Positions 37,449 through 47,210 of a DNA stretch of 64,000 nucleotides are shown here, one piece after another. Under the pieces are notes generated by a model, which saw nothing but the letters and a program-made list of their open reading frames with translations, searched no databases and was not told the origin of the DNA. Position 1 is the first letter of the stretch. The number at the start of each line of letters is the position of its first letter. The stretch comes from Pedobacter sp. D749. Lineage in GTDB: Bacteria > Bacteroidota > Bacteroidia > Sphingobacteriales > Sphingobacteriaceae. The stretch lies in contig NZ_CP079218.1 of assembly GCF_019317285.1 (NCBI RefSeq), positions 1,302,001 through 1,366,000 of the forward strand, in the 5' to 3' direction. The position numbers and the translations under genes were made by a program.

Positions 37449-37504
37449 GAGTAATTTATGGTCAAAGCATTGCCAGTAATGCACCAGCGCCATATTCCTG
37501 CCTT

Positions 37505-37520
37505 TGGCATGTTCTTTGAA
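37505..37520 (+). promoter_or_regulatory. Weak sigma-54-like promoter
   Basis: TGGCATGTTCTTTGAA has TGGCA-G at -24 and TTG at the right spacing, but GA instead of GC at -12. A start near 37531 would leave a leader of about 150 bases before the ATG at 37683. Confidence 0.3.
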
Positions 37521-37682
37521 TTCCCGCGGTTGAACCAGCAAGTAAAATCAATCCCTGCAGAACTAACCTCAATCGCACGGTAATGATGAATAACCATCCG
37601 GATGTTATGCGTTTTGGTGGTTGCATTAACAGTTCATTCACGCAATTTCCGGATAATTATTGGTGAGAAAACGATTATAAAA

Positions 37683-39371
37683 ATGAGAAAACAAGAATCA
37701 GATTTTAGCAAGGATACCAATGTTAATGACAATGAAATTAAGCCTCATGCCGGTTCATATTTCGAAACACTGGCCGACACCGTAGCAGAACAAGAAAGGA
37801 ATTTTACGTTAAAGGATCTGTTTCAAGGGGTATTCTCTAAACTCAATCCTCTATTCTCGATTGATTGTGGTGTGTTAATTCTGTATAACGAAGAAATGGA
37901 CCACATTACAAGGGCTTATCTCACCGAAGCCATTTCTGGGAAAATATCCTGTACAGAAACCATTTCCGATCCGGTTAGCCTTTCACTCATTACAAAAGAG
38001 ATTTCAGGTTTTGATTTTCCTGTGCTGAAATCGCGGCAAGACTGGATAGCTGACTTTGGTGAAAATCATTGTTTAAACAACCATCCTACAGAATACCATT
38101 TTCACTGTTATATTCCATTGGAGCATAACGGAAGGGTATTGGGTACTTTTGAACTTCATAATCACAACCGGGAACTAAGTGCAGAAGGATTGACTTTTTG
38201 TTGTAACATTGCCGATTTTATTGCAGGACTGCTGGCTGAAATAGAGAAAAAAAGTGTTTCTAAGCCTGATGTTACAGGGCCGGTTAAATCTGAAATTATA
38301 AATGAACCCAGAATACCGGCGGTTGCTGATCCAAAAATAAAGCAGTTAGAAAAGGAAATTGAAAAACTACGTACGCAGCTTGCTGAACACCTCATTTTTA
38401 AACCGGAAGAATCACCTGAAATTCTAACACACCCTGAAATTGTTGGTAGTAGTCCTGAAATGCAGGAAGTTTACAGACTGCTCAACCGGATTTCCTCCTC
38501 GGAAACTACCGTGCTCATTTTAGGCGAAACAGGAACGGGGAAAGAATTAATCGCCAAAGCCATCCATGATGAATCTGTAAGAAGTCGGAAAACTATGATT
38601 AAGGTGAACTGTGCTGCCATTCCACCCAATTTAATCGAATCAGAACTTTTTGGTCATGAGAAGGGGAGTTTTACAGGTGCCACCGAAAGGAGGATCGGCA
38701 AGTTTGAACAGGCACATGGGGGTACAATCTTCCTTGATGAAATAGGTGAATTACCACTCGATTTACAAGTAAAGTTACTTCGTGTTTTGCAGGAAAAGGA
38801 AATAGAACGTATTGGTGGTAGAGCTACTATTCCAACTGATGTGCGTATCATTTCGGCCACGAACAGAAATCTTTCTGCGGAAGTGGAGGCAGGAAGGTTT
38901 AGGCGTGATTTATATTACAGGTTAAATGTATTTCCGGTTTCATTACCACCGCTTCGAAACCGGAAATCGGATATCGCTGTGCTAGCTGCTTTTTTCTTAG
39001 CGAAATTCGCCAAAAAGTCGAATCGAAATCTTAATGGATTTTCAAAAAAAGCGATTTCCACGATGATGGCCTACAGTTGGCCAGGAAATGTACGGGAATT
39101 GGAGCACCTTATCGAAAGGCATGTGGTGATGGCAAGTGGGAATGTAATTATGGATATTGAAATTCCGGGCAATAACAAACCATCCATAGCTTCAACTAAG
39201 TCTGTTAAAACCATATTTGAAAACGAACGTGATCATATATTCACAGTTCTGGAATTATGTAACGGGCGGATTTCCGGTCCGCATGGAGCAGCAAAATTAT
39301 TGGGCGTTCCAGCCACCACATTGAATTCAAAAATCAAAAAGCTTGGCCTGGCTAAAAAACACATTTATTGA
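37683..39371 (+). CDS. GAF-domain sigma-54-dependent transcriptional activator (fourth activator)
   Basis: From the ATG at 37683 the protein has 562 residues; an upstream in-frame ATG at 37602 adds 27 residues unlike its relatives. A GAF-like sensor (about 20-205; [20 protein letters not shown]) is followed by a Pro-rich linker and coiled coil. The AAA+ domain has [17 protein letters not shown] and [12 protein letters not shown]. The C-terminal Fis-type helix is [20 protein letters not shown]. It resembles the activator at 22728 in length and plan. It lies 730 bases after the stress operon and is transcribed in the same direction. Confidence 0.93.
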   Translation: MRKQESDFSKDTNVNDNEIKPHAGSYFETLADTVAEQERNFTLKDLFQGVFSKLNPLFSIDCGVLILYNEEMDHITRAYLTEAISGKISCTETISDPVSLSLITKEISGFDFPVLKSRQDWIADFGENHCLNNHPTEYHFHCYIPLEHNGRVLGTFELHNHNRELSAEGLTFCCNIADFIAGLLAEIEKKSVSKPDVTGPVKSEIINEPRIPAVADPKIKQLEKEIEKLRTQLAEHLIFKPEESPEILTHPEIVGSSPEMQEVYRLLNRISSSETTVLILGETGTGKELIAKAIHDESVRSRKTMIKVNCAAIPPNLIESELFGHEKGSFTGATERRIGKFEQAHGGTIFLDEIGELPLDLQVKLLRVLQEKEIERIGGRATIPTDVRIISATNRNLSAEVEAGRFRRDLYYRLNVFPVSLPPLRNRKSDIAVLAAFFLAKFAKKSNRNLNGFSKKAISTMMAYSWPGNVRELEHLIERHVVMASGNVIMDIEIPGNNKPSIASTKSVKTIFENERDHIFTVLELCNGRISGPHGAAKLLGVPATTLNSKIKKLGLAKKHIY

Positions 39372-39612
39372 TGATTTTAAATCAATAATTTGCGTTATTA
39401 CATAAATTCTGTAAGAAGTGGAGTTAACGCTAATATGAAAAGAGATACAGTGTTGGTGGGGTATAAAATCCACATAGTTTGTTTTTACCATGATTTTATA
39501 TATGATCTTAATTTTCAGTTTGTTAGTTGGTTTTTAGTTCATGAACCAGGATCTCCTGTAACTATTTGCTAAAATCACCGTCTTTACCAGTATCTTATCA
39601 ATACTTTTTTAT

Positions 39613-41103
39613 ATGAATATTTCTGCACGTATTTTAATCATCCCGATCTTATTTAGTTTAGCCTTCACCTCAGCGCACGCGCAGGAATTATCTGCGTCTG
39701 ACAGTATTGATGTTTTTCTGAAAACCAAAATGCGGGAACGCAATATTCCTGCGCTCCAGATAGCTGTGGTAAGAAATGATAAAATGGTTAAGGACACCAC
39801 TTTTGGTGTCGCCAACCTGGAGTACAATATCAAAGCTAATAACGAAACTGTTTTTTCCATCAATTCCATTACCAAGGCCTTTGTTGGTATTGCCATTATG
39901 CAGCTGAGTGAAGCGGGTAAGCTGAAGATTTCTGATCCTATATCTTTACATTTGGATGGTTTGCCTGAAGCCTGGAAGAAAATTACCATTAAGCAGGCAA
40001 TGAGCCATATTTCTGGCCTGCCGGACATAATGGATGCCGATGAGCAGGTTTTGGGACATAACGATGAACGAGAGGCTATGGAGAAAGTTAAAGCTTTACC
40101 GATGGTATTTAATCCTGGCGAAAAATTCAGCTATAACCAGACTGGCTATGTGCTTTTAGGACAGTTGATTACTAAATTGAGCGGTATGCATTTTACGCAA
40201 TTTATACAGGAACGTCAATTTGATGTGGCGGGAATGCCCTTGACCCGATTTGGCGATTCGTATGATGTTATTCCGAACTATGCAGGCGCTTATACCATGA
40301 CCAGGCAAATGGGAGATAACTTTGTCCGTAATAAAGTGCCGGGTCATGCTTATATGCAGTTTCCGGTCTTTTTTAGAACTGCCGCAGGTATTCAATCCAC
40401 TGCAACTGATCTGGCCCGTTGGATTATGGCTATAAATGGTGGAAAGTTACTGAAGAGACCGTCCAGTATTGATTCCTTATGGAAGCCGGCTGTGCTGAAC
40501 AATGGTAAAATCGGCGGCTTCAACCGCCTTACAAACGGCTATGCGCTGGGCTGGCCCACTGTTACCAGGGAAGAGCATCCTGCTGTTGGCCCGGTGGGCG
40601 GAGGAAGATCGGCTTTATTTGTTTATCTGAAAGACAACCTTTCTATTGTCGTACTCACTAACCTGATGCAGGGAAACCCGGACCAGTTTATTGATGAGAT
40701 CGCGGGTTATTATATTCCGGAAATGCATCAGGTTAATGGCTTTGGTCTGCCATCAAACCTTAAAAAACTCCGGGCTGAACTGTTGAAAACGGGTTTTGAG
40801 AAAGGTGTTGAGGTGGTCTCTGAACTAAAAAGGAAAGACCGATCTTTTCAGGTTTCGGAAAATGAGCTAAACGGCTGGGGTTATCAGCTTTTGTCTCAAA
40901 AGAATTTTAAAGCGGCATTGTCTGTTTTTAAATTAAATGTGGCCCTATATCCTCAAAGTGCGAATGCTTACGATAGCCTGGCTGAAACATTTGAAATGTT
41001 GGATAGCAAGGCTGAGGCAATGTCAAACTATAAAAAGTCACTGGCACTGGATCCAAAAAATAAACATGCAGCTGAGCGCATAGACGCACTTATCAAAAAC
41101 TAG
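39613..41103 (+). CDS. Secreted serine hydrolase, class-C beta-lactamase fold with C-terminal TPR
   Basis: A 496-residue protein with signal peptide (LFSLAFTSAHAQ). The S-x-x-K motif is Ser85-Ile-Thr-Lys88 (SINSITKAFVGI). The usual Y-x-N is Tyr174-Asn-Gln176 (FSYNQTGY), so the second Asn is replaced by Gln. A conserved GPVGGGRSALFVYLKD provides the third active-site block. The last 75 residues are two TPR-like helices pairs (KNFKAALSVFKLNVALYPQS, KAEAMSNYKKSLALDPKNKH). Such proteins are mostly periplasmic esterases or D-aminopeptidase-like enzymes, not true beta-lactamases. A decayed partial copy of its 3' half and downstream DNA lies at 49365-49542. Confidence 0.88.
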   Translation: MNISARILIIPILFSLAFTSAHAQELSASDSIDVFLKTKMRERNIPALQIAVVRNDKMVKDTTFGVANLEYNIKANNETVFSINSITKAFVGIAIMQLSEAGKLKISDPISLHLDGLPEAWKKITIKQAMSHISGLPDIMDADEQVLGHNDEREAMEKVKALPMVFNPGEKFSYNQTGYVLLGQLITKLSGMHFTQFIQERQFDVAGMPLTRFGDSYDVIPNYAGAYTMTRQMGDNFVRNKVPGHAYMQFPVFFRTAAGIQSTATDLARWIMAINGGKLLKRPSSIDSLWKPAVLNNGKIGGFNRLTNGYALGWPTVTREEHPAVGPVGGGRSALFVYLKDNLSIVVLTNLMQGNPDQFIDEIAGYYIPEMHQVNGFGLPSNLKKLRAELLKTGFEKGVEVVSELKRKDRSFQVSENELNGWGYQLLSQKNFKAALSVFKLNVALYPQSANAYDSLAETFEMLDSKAEAMSNYKKSLALDPKNKHAAERIDALIKN

Positions 41104-41712
41104 TTGATCTGTACTTACCATATATAACCTGTTTTATTCGATAAAAATCTTTTATAAATATTAATATATCGAAGATAAACCCGTGAGTGGGAATTTCAAC
41201 AGAAAAGTCCTGGTCAGTATTAAATCATTCTGTATTCATGTTTATCACTTATTGATAATGGAAGCATATTGATCTTAATCGCAACCTATTACAAATGAGA
41301 TTCTTCTGTTATTTTTGAACAGTTAGACTTGTAACCAGAAAGAGGCCTGTCCGAAAAACCGAACAGACCGTCTATCATGCTATAGGATTATGTAGTTAGC
41401 TATCAAATCGATTAATCTATGAGACCAATTTGTTTACTATAGATAATTGATCATGTCAAAAAAGTTAACCTAATAGAAGAACGGTCGAAGGAATTTACAT
41501 TAATAACAATCTTAGCTTATGATGTAGCTGAATATTTTTTTCTTTGTATAAGAAAAAAAGGTATTTTGCATTTTTGCACTTACATGTATTGTGGATTTGC
41601 CAAGTATACACTAACTGCTACAAAATTTTAGGTAAAATTTTGTCTTTTTACATAAACGCAAAGTTACATTTCAAATAACAATTAACTATTAATCAACATT
41701 AAAATCTAAATT
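41104..41712. other. Gene-free interval before the M57 peptidase gene
   Basis: No coding sequence is seen. Bases 41286-41372 are repeated, decayed, at 49466-49542. The 60 bases before the ATG at 41713 are strongly AT-rich and probably contain the promoter. Confidence 0.6.
41286..41372 (+). repeat. 3' flank of the serine hydrolase gene, duplicated at 49466-49542
   Basis: Shared words include GTAACCAGAAAGA and GCCTGTCCGAAAAA, with GAACAG on the far side forming a small hairpin (CTGTCCG / CGAACAG with one mismatch). In the second copy the same words occur in the same order. Confidence 0.65.
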
Positions 41713-42807
41713 ATGAAAAAGACAATTTACCATTTAACCTTATTCTTTACTATTATTCTCATTTTTCTGACGTCATGCTCAAAACGAGATAGTCAAATTG
41801 ATAATATCATTACAAATGATGTTCTTGGCATCAGGGAAAAAGTAGCATTATTAGGCTTCGATACTACCAATATGATAATTAACAATAAAATTATCGTAGT
41901 TGAAGGGGATATCGTTTTAACGAAAGACAATTTGATCAAGGCAACCCCACGTCAAGCTACATCTGTTGACTTATCAAATGGGGGCTACCCAATAAATTAT
42001 TCAAGGCATAGAGACCTTAAATATTACATCGATCCAACGCTTTCTTCTTGGGTAACAGGAATAGAATCTGCTTTTAACAATTATATAGGTTTATCCGAAG
42101 TTAATCTTCGTTTTACGAGAACCTTAAATGTTAACGAAGCTGATTTGCGCATAGAACAAGGATTATCACCGTCATCGCCATCAGGAGCTGTGGCCGATGC
42201 TTATTTTCCATCCAATGGATTAATTGGTTTCAGAATTGGTGTTAATACATCTTTTTCCTCTCTAAGCGATTCTCAAAAGACTTTTGTTATATCACACGAA
42301 GTTGGCCATACCATCGGATTCAGGCATACGAATTGGTTTGCAACTGAAAGTGCCAATGGAGTTAACAATGGTATAACAGTCGGTGCGTATACAATCCCCG
42401 GAACTCCTAATTCCGGCAATAATCCTGATCCTAATTCTGTATTTAATTCTGGTGCAGGTTTGCAGCAGGTACCAAATTGGACTAATTTTTCTTCATTTGA
42501 TCTGGCTGCATTGAAAACTCTATATCCAAGATTTGGGTTTGCAGAACTAACAACGAGTCCAAATGGTTCTTTTCCAGTTAGTGTAGGCACTCAAATATCT
42601 GCAAGTGTTTACATACCGAATTGGCGAGAAGGGGGATTGACATATGAATGGTTTGTTCAAGGAGCTACAATAGTAAGTAATAACGGATCTTCAATAGAAG
42701 CAATAGTAACAGATGCCAATTCTGCTGGTATCTATTGTAAGGTAACCAATAACCATGGAGAAAGTACTGCAGTATCAAGGTCATTTGGATCGATAGCGAT
42801 TGATTAA
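41713..42807 (+). CDS. M57 (dual-action HEIGH) metallopeptidase lipoprotein
   Basis: A 364-residue lipoprotein with lipobox FLTSC (Cys22). The zinc motif HEVGHTIGFRH (His195, His199, His205) fits the metzincin HExxHxxGxxH pattern. Downstream text (IPGTPNSGNNPDPNSVFNSG, WTNFSSFDLAALKTLYPR) is characteristic of the Bacteroidota M57 family. The C-terminal 90 residues look like an Ig-type beta domain (LTYEWFVQGATIVSNNGSS). The protein should be anchored in the outer membrane or periplasm and cleave other proteins. It is a single gene ending at a strong terminator. Confidence 0.9.
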   Translation: MKKTIYHLTLFFTIILIFLTSCSKRDSQIDNIITNDVLGIREKVALLGFDTTNMIINNKIIVVEGDIVLTKDNLIKATPRQATSVDLSNGGYPINYSRHRDLKYYIDPTLSSWVTGIESAFNNYIGLSEVNLRFTRTLNVNEADLRIEQGLSPSSPSGAVADAYFPSNGLIGFRIGVNTSFSSLSDSQKTFVISHEVGHTIGFRHTNWFATESANGVNNGITVGAYTIPGTPNSGNNPDPNSVFNSGAGLQQVPNWTNFSSFDLAALKTLYPRFGFAELTTSPNGSFPVSVGTQISASVYIPNWREGGLTYEWFVQGATIVSNNGSSIEAIVTDANSAGIYCKVTNNHGESTAVSRSFGSIAID

Positions 42808-42860
42808 TGCTTAAAAGAACTCGTTTTTAAAATTGTTCATTAGCACATTAAGCCAAAAAA

Positions 42861-42901
42861 TCATCCGGTGAATAGCGGTAAGACCAGTATTCATCGGATG
42901 A
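42861..42901. terminator. Bidirectional terminator between the M57 and pectate lyase genes
   Basis: Inverted repeat TCATCCGGTGAATA / TATTCATCGGATGA, 14 bp with one G-U-type mismatch and a 13-base loop, preceded by an A-run (AAAAAA) that serves as U-tract for the minus strand. The two genes converge here. Confidence 0.8.
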
Positions 42902-42951
42902 CTTTACATTTACCGAATGGGTTCCTATAGCAGCTTCGCCCTAATTATTTT

Positions 42952-44064
42952 TTACAGCGATGAACATGCATTGCCTGTAAGTGTTGCCCCTGCGCCGTTT
43001 GATGCCGTTACGGTAGATTTTACACTGGAAGCATTTAGTATAGTCAGGCTGTAAGGTGGCGTAAATGCATTTACACCATTACCTGAAGTATTTCCGGTTA
43101 CGGCTGTAAAAAGATTATTTTTTGCCTGAACCGCTGTAGAGGTATTGTCCATCAAATCAATTGGGTTTTTCACGTTTTCAAAAACGTTTGATTCCACTAA
43201 AATATTGGCTTCAAATCCGGCCTGAATACAGCTTTTACTTACCGTACTGTTAAATAAATTATTTACAATATGCACTTTGCCAAATCTTACACGTGGCATT
43301 CTGGCTACAGCACCCTGCGCCCACCAGCAACGTACAAATGTGATCCGAAAGTGACCTCTGTCTGTAGTGGCACCATCGCTTGATCCGATCAGGTTTGAGA
43401 AGCGGTGATCATCAGATCCGCCCGAACCACCTGATTTTGGTGGTTTGAGGTAAGAAAATTTGCAATAAGATACCGTGATGTAATCTGAAATGTTTTTGAG
43501 ATCAAAATTGCCATCCACACCATCTCTAAACTCGCAATGATCAACCCAGATGTTATTGCAGGCATCAACGGTTACATTGTCTTGTCCGTCAACATCATAA
43601 GCACCGGGGCCTTCAAAAATGATATTTCTGATGATGATGTTGTTACATCTCTTAATATACATAATCCCTGAATTGTCTTTTGTTTGATCGGCCGAAACAA
43701 GTTTGGCACCTGATGAACCAAAAATCGTTTTTCCGCTCTGGTCCTGAAAGGAAATTCTCCCGCCGGATGGAATGGTGATGGTTCCGTTTACCTGGATTAC
43801 CTTCACGCTGGTATTTTGAATGGCTGACTTCAGTGCGGTATAAGTGGTTACCACGGTGGCCGTTACTTCGCCGCCACCGGTTGTTCCACCGTTTTGTGAT
43901 GCCCAGCCCTTTGATGGGCAAACTGCTTCTGTAACAGCCATTGGTGAAGCAACGTTTTTGTTCGTGGTCTCATTGCTTTCAGATTGATTACTTTTTTTGC
44001 ACGCAGGCAAAGAAAATGCCATGGCAGCAGCCATCAGGCATGTTAATAAATACTTGTTTCTCAT
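42952..44064 (-). CDS. Pectate lyase, PL1-type right-handed beta-helix lipoprotein
   Basis: 370 residues with lipobox LPAC (Cys22). The beta-helix rungs and PL1 signatures are visible: NIWVDHCEFRDGVDGNFDLK, SDYITVSYCKFSYL, and the catalytic-arginine region AVARMPRVRFGKVHIVNNLF. It cleaves polygalacturonate by beta-elimination, usually Ca2+-dependent. The Ser/Thr-rich linker after the lipid Cys suggests surface display. No SusC/SusD pair is adjacent, so it is a lone secreted enzyme. Start choice is the only ATG giving a signal peptide. Confidence 0.92.
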   Translation of the reverse strand: MRNKYLLTCLMAAAMAFSLPACKKSNQSESNETTNKNVASPMAVTEAVCPSKGWASQNGGTTGGGEVTATVVTTYTALKSAIQNTSVKVIQVNGTITIPSGGRISFQDQSGKTIFGSSGAKLVSADQTKDNSGIMYIKRCNNIIIRNIIFEGPGAYDVDGQDNVTVDACNNIWVDHCEFRDGVDGNFDLKNISDYITVSYCKFSYLKPPKSGGSGGSDDHRFSNLIGSSDGATTDRGHFRITFVRCWWAQGAVARMPRVRFGKVHIVNNLFNSTVSKSCIQAGFEANILVESNVFENVKNPIDLMDNTSTAVQAKNNLFTAVTGNTSGNGVNAFTPPYSLTILNASSVKSTVTASNGAGATLTGNACSSL

Positions 44065-44533
44065 GTTGAATTTAATTTGGTTAGAAGAATTGTGTTGGAA
44101 TCATGCGGGCTTTCTCTGTGCGTCGGAATATATCATTCGGTATGTATTTGTTAAATTACAGTTAATGAATATATTATTGTCTTTTTGTGTTGAATATATT
44201 TGTGCAATCGTTCACGGGATCGATTGCGGTATCATTATGCTCATAAAGTGTTGATCAATAATAGTGAAGTTTGTGCAGTGAGCTTTAACGTTTTTCTCCT
44301 TTAATATTTCTTATGCAGGAGCAGGAAGGCATAAGAAATTCCCGCAAAATTATGCATTAAAAACCTGCGTGGATCATTTTGAATCTGTAGTACTATTCTA
44401 TTCCATAATGCAATAAATAATATTTATTATTGTATACCGGGGTACCCCGTAAAGTTTGATAATCAAATAATTTTTAACGCGTTGGTAATGGGGTGCAGAA
44501 CATGTGTATTCGCTTGCCACTTCTCTCTAAAGA
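44065..44533. other. Divergent intergenic region, pectate lyase / glycosyltransferase
   Basis: No gene is supported. A perfect 12-bp palindrome CGGGGTACCCCG lies at 44438-44449, about 85 bases before the glycosyltransferase ATG. The remainder is AT-rich. Confidence 0.55.
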
Positions 44534-46390
44534 ATGAAAAATAAAGGCATTAGTGTGATTATGCCCACTTACAGGCATGGCGCATTTATCTCAGGTGCGA
44601 TCACCAGTTTGCTGAACCAGGCATTTCAAGACTGGGAATTGATTATCATTATTGATGGTAGTACTGATGCTACCCTTGAGGTGGTAGAACATTACCTCCA
44701 CGATCATCGGATCAGGTACTTATATAATGCTGATAATGAAGGCCTGGGTGCTGCCATTAATAAAGGGCTTGAACAGGCATCATGTGCCTATATCAGCTAC
44801 CTGCCCTCTGATGATTTATACTTTAAGGATCATTTACAGTTGCTATGGAATCTGGCACTAGCTAATCCGGATGATGCTTTTTTCTGTTCGGGTGCAAAAC
44901 ACAATTATAAAGATGATCATACTGGCAGTAGCGGGCAGAAAAGTTTTGGCGCCTTTATAGATATAGGCTATCAGTTGGTACAGGTGATGCATAAAAAAAC
45001 AGCTCACAGGTGGCTGGAGAGGAATGAGTTGGTGACCGATAGCTTGCATGATATGTTCTGGAATAAACTGCTGGATGGCGCAACGCCGAAGTTTACCATG
45101 GAAATTACAACGGAATGGGTTTCCCATCCTGTCCAGCGGCATAAAATCATCAGTGAACGCTGGGGTGGGGGGATCAATCTGTACAAGCAGTTTTACCTGG
45201 TCAATCAAAAAATCAGGTTTAAATCGGCTTTTGGCGGATTGATAGATGAAACTACTGAATACCTGGACTTAGATGATCTTCCTGTAGTATCAAGAGACTT
45301 ACCATTAAAAATTTTACTTGTTGGTGAGTTGTCTTATAATGCCGAAAGGGTTCTGGCTTTTGAAGAAAAAGGCCATCAGTTGTATGGTTTGTGGATGGAC
45401 GAACCTTCTTTTTATAATGCAGTTGGTCCGCTTCCTTTTGGAAATATTACAGACATTCCAAAAGATAACTGGCAGCAGGCGGTTAGAGAATTGAAACCAG
45501 ATATCATTTATGCACTCTTAAATTTCAGGGCGATACCATTCATTCATCAGGTGATGCGTGCAGATTTGGGTATCCCACTGGTGTGGCATTTTAAGGAAGG
45601 ACCATTTTTCTGCAGGCAAAATGGCCTATGGAATAAAATGATTGATCTTTTTCAGTATGCTGACGGAATAATCTTTTTAAATCCAGAAATTAAACGCTGG
45701 TATGAACAGTTTTTTCATTTTGAGGTGCCTTTCAGCATAATCGTGGATGGGGACTTGCCGCATATCTCAAGGTTTAAGGGGAAACCAGGCAGACTGATTT
45801 CAGAACAGGATGGGGAAATGCATACCGTGGTTCCGGGAAGGCCGATGGGGCTTTTACCTGCTGATATACTAGAATTGGCTAAAAGAAAGATTCACTTACA
45901 TCTCTATGGAGATTTTTACCATAGTGTTTATAAATCATGGATAGATGAGGCCAATGTATTGGCACCGGGCTATCTCCATCTGCACCCGGCCTGTGTGCCG
46001 CAAAATTGGGTAGAAGAACTCTCGAAGTATGATGCCGGCTGGCTGCACGTTTTTGATTCAGAAAATAACGGTGAATTAATGAAAGCCAATTGGCTTGATT
46101 TTAACTTTGCAGCGAGGATGTCGACATTAGGAGCAGCAGGACTTCCCATGATCCAGCGGGATAATACCGGGCATATCTGTGCTTCCCAGGCTTTTACCCG
46201 TAAAAATGGATTTGGAATTTTTTATCAATCATACGATGATTTGGCTGCACAGCTTGGTAATACTGCAGAAATGAATCGCATGCGGCAGGAAATATGGCAT
46301 AAGAGAGAAGTCCTGAGCTTTAACCATTATATTGATGATGTTTTATATTTCTTGAGAAAGGTAATGGAATCAAAGAAAAGACGTCTTTAA
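44534..46390 (+). CDS. Two-domain glycosyltransferase (GT2 domain fused to GT-B-like domain)
   Basis: 618 residues. The N-terminal 235 residues are a GT2/GT-A domain: ISVIMPTYRHGAFISGAITS, IIIIDGSTDATLEVVEHY and YLPSDDLYF (the DxD-like metal motif). From about 255 a second domain starts with PLKILLVGELSYNAERVLAF and continues with ADGIIFLNPEIKRWYEQFF and a long C-terminal half, resembling GT-B enzymes of the GT4 type. No signal peptide or TM helix is seen. It is likely a polysaccharide or glycoprotein biosynthesis enzyme, but it is alone, away from any other sugar genes. A terminator follows at 46483. Confidence 0.82.
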   Translation: MKNKGISVIMPTYRHGAFISGAITSLLNQAFQDWELIIIIDGSTDATLEVVEHYLHDHRIRYLYNADNEGLGAAINKGLEQASCAYISYLPSDDLYFKDHLQLLWNLALANPDDAFFCSGAKHNYKDDHTGSSGQKSFGAFIDIGYQLVQVMHKKTAHRWLERNELVTDSLHDMFWNKLLDGATPKFTMEITTEWVSHPVQRHKIISERWGGGINLYKQFYLVNQKIRFKSAFGGLIDETTEYLDLDDLPVVSRDLPLKILLVGELSYNAERVLAFEEKGHQLYGLWMDEPSFYNAVGPLPFGNITDIPKDNWQQAVRELKPDIIYALLNFRAIPFIHQVMRADLGIPLVWHFKEGPFFCRQNGLWNKMIDLFQYADGIIFLNPEIKRWYEQFFHFEVPFSIIVDGDLPHISRFKGKPGRLISEQDGEMHTVVPGRPMGLLPADILELAKRKIHLHLYGDFYHSVYKSWIDEANVLAPGYLHLHPACVPQNWVEELSKYDAGWLHVFDSENNGELMKANWLDFNFAARMSTLGAAGLPMIQRDNTGHICASQAFTRKNGFGIFYQSYDDLAAQLGNTAEMNRMRQEIWHKREVLSFNHYIDDVLYFLRKVMESKKRRL

Positions 46391-46482
46391 AAGCTGATTG
46401 AAGGAGAATGATTCTTACGGGTAAGAAGGACAGCCTTCCTAGGCTTTAAATTAACTGTGTTAATTTTTTCTGCTCATAAAAA

Positions 46483-46513
46483 TGCCCCCATAATTAGCTA
46501 AATTTGGGGGGCA
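46483..46513. terminator. Terminator between the glycosyltransferase gene and infC
   Basis: TGCCCCC / GGGGGCA stem (7 bp) with a 17-base AT-rich loop, preceded by AAAAA. It lies between convergent genes. Confidence 0.65.
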
Positions 46514-46640
46514 ATGCATATGGTAACGTGCTTCATTTTTACTCAAAGCCTGATTTTTAATCAAATCTTGAAGCACTGTCACAATTGTTTTTGTAAATCA
46601 ATGATCAGTAAATGATGTGGCAGCGCGTTTTTTTAAGGAT

Positions 46641-47210
46641 TTATTTTTTTCCTGCTTTTGGTGCCAAGGTCAAAAACATCCGCTTTCCTTCTAGTTTTGG
46701 TAATAACTCTACTTTGCCTACCTCTTCGAGGCCTTGCGCAAATTTCAGCAGCAGTATTTCTCCCTGATCTTTATAAACAATCGATCTTCCTTTGAAATGC
46801 ACAAAGGCACGCACTTTTTCTCCGCTTTCCAAAAAGGAAACGGCATGTTTGAGCTTGAACTGAAAGTCATGCTCATCGGTATTCGGTCCGAAACGGATGT
46901 CCTTGATGATGGTCTGTTTCGCCTTGCTTTTGATTTCCTTCTGTTTTTTCTTCTGTTCGTAAAGGAATTTGCTGTAATCGATGATACGGCAAACTGGTGG
47001 TGTGGCGTTCGGGGAAATTTCAACCAGATCTAAATCCAGTTCTCCTGCCAGTTTGAGTGCTTCTGCCAGCGGATAGATATTCGTCTCAATATTATCTCCG
47101 GTTAAGCGTACCTCCGGGGAGGTGATAAAATTATTAATTTTGTGTTCTGCTTCTTTTTTTTTGAAGGGCAAGCGTGGCCCCCTGTAAAATCCTGCTTTTT
47201 TTAATGCCAA
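46641..47210 (-). CDS. infC: Translation initiation factor IF-3, stand-alone copy
   Basis: 189 residues with both IF-3 domains. N-domain: [40 protein letters not shown]. The linker is Lys-rich ([14 protein letters not shown]). C-domain: [40 protein letters not shown] and [15 protein letters not shown]-3 guards start-codon choice on the 30S subunit. In most bacteria infC is followed by rpmI and rplT and preceded by thrS; none is present here. Several positions differ from the usual Bacteroidota sequence (for example [13 protein letters not shown]), so this may be a second, diverged copy. It starts with ATG. Confidence 0.93.
   Translation of the reverse strand: MALKKAGFYRGPRLPFKKKEAEHKINNFITSPEVRLTGDNIETNIYPLAEALKLAGELDLDLVEISPNATPPVCRIIDYSKFLYEQKKKQKEIKSKAKQTIIKDIRFGPNTDEHDFQFKLKHAVSFLESGEKVRAFVHFKGRSIVYKDQGEILLLKFAQGLEEVGKVELLPKLEGKRMFLTLAPKAGKK

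Larger units (their letters stand above)
36954..37682. other. 730-base repeat-rich interval before the fourth sigma-54 activator
   Basis: No gene was recognised. It contains a family A repeat (37138-37167), an 11-bp inverted repeat (37194-37242), a reversed fragment of family B (about 37310-37335), an extended hairpin (37407-37448) and a weak sigma-54-like sequence (37505-37520). Bases 37440-37600 show open frames on the minus strand that might be a very old gene trace, but nothing identifiable. Confidence 0.6.

Noticed and set aside
37440..37600. Possible coding traces on the minus strand
   Set aside because: Two different frames look equally protein-like and neither matches a family I know; not strong enough to call a pseudogene.
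44438..44449. Perfect palindrome CGGGGTACCCCG as operator
   Set aside because: A single 12-base palindrome with no second copy in the window; insufficient to claim regulation.
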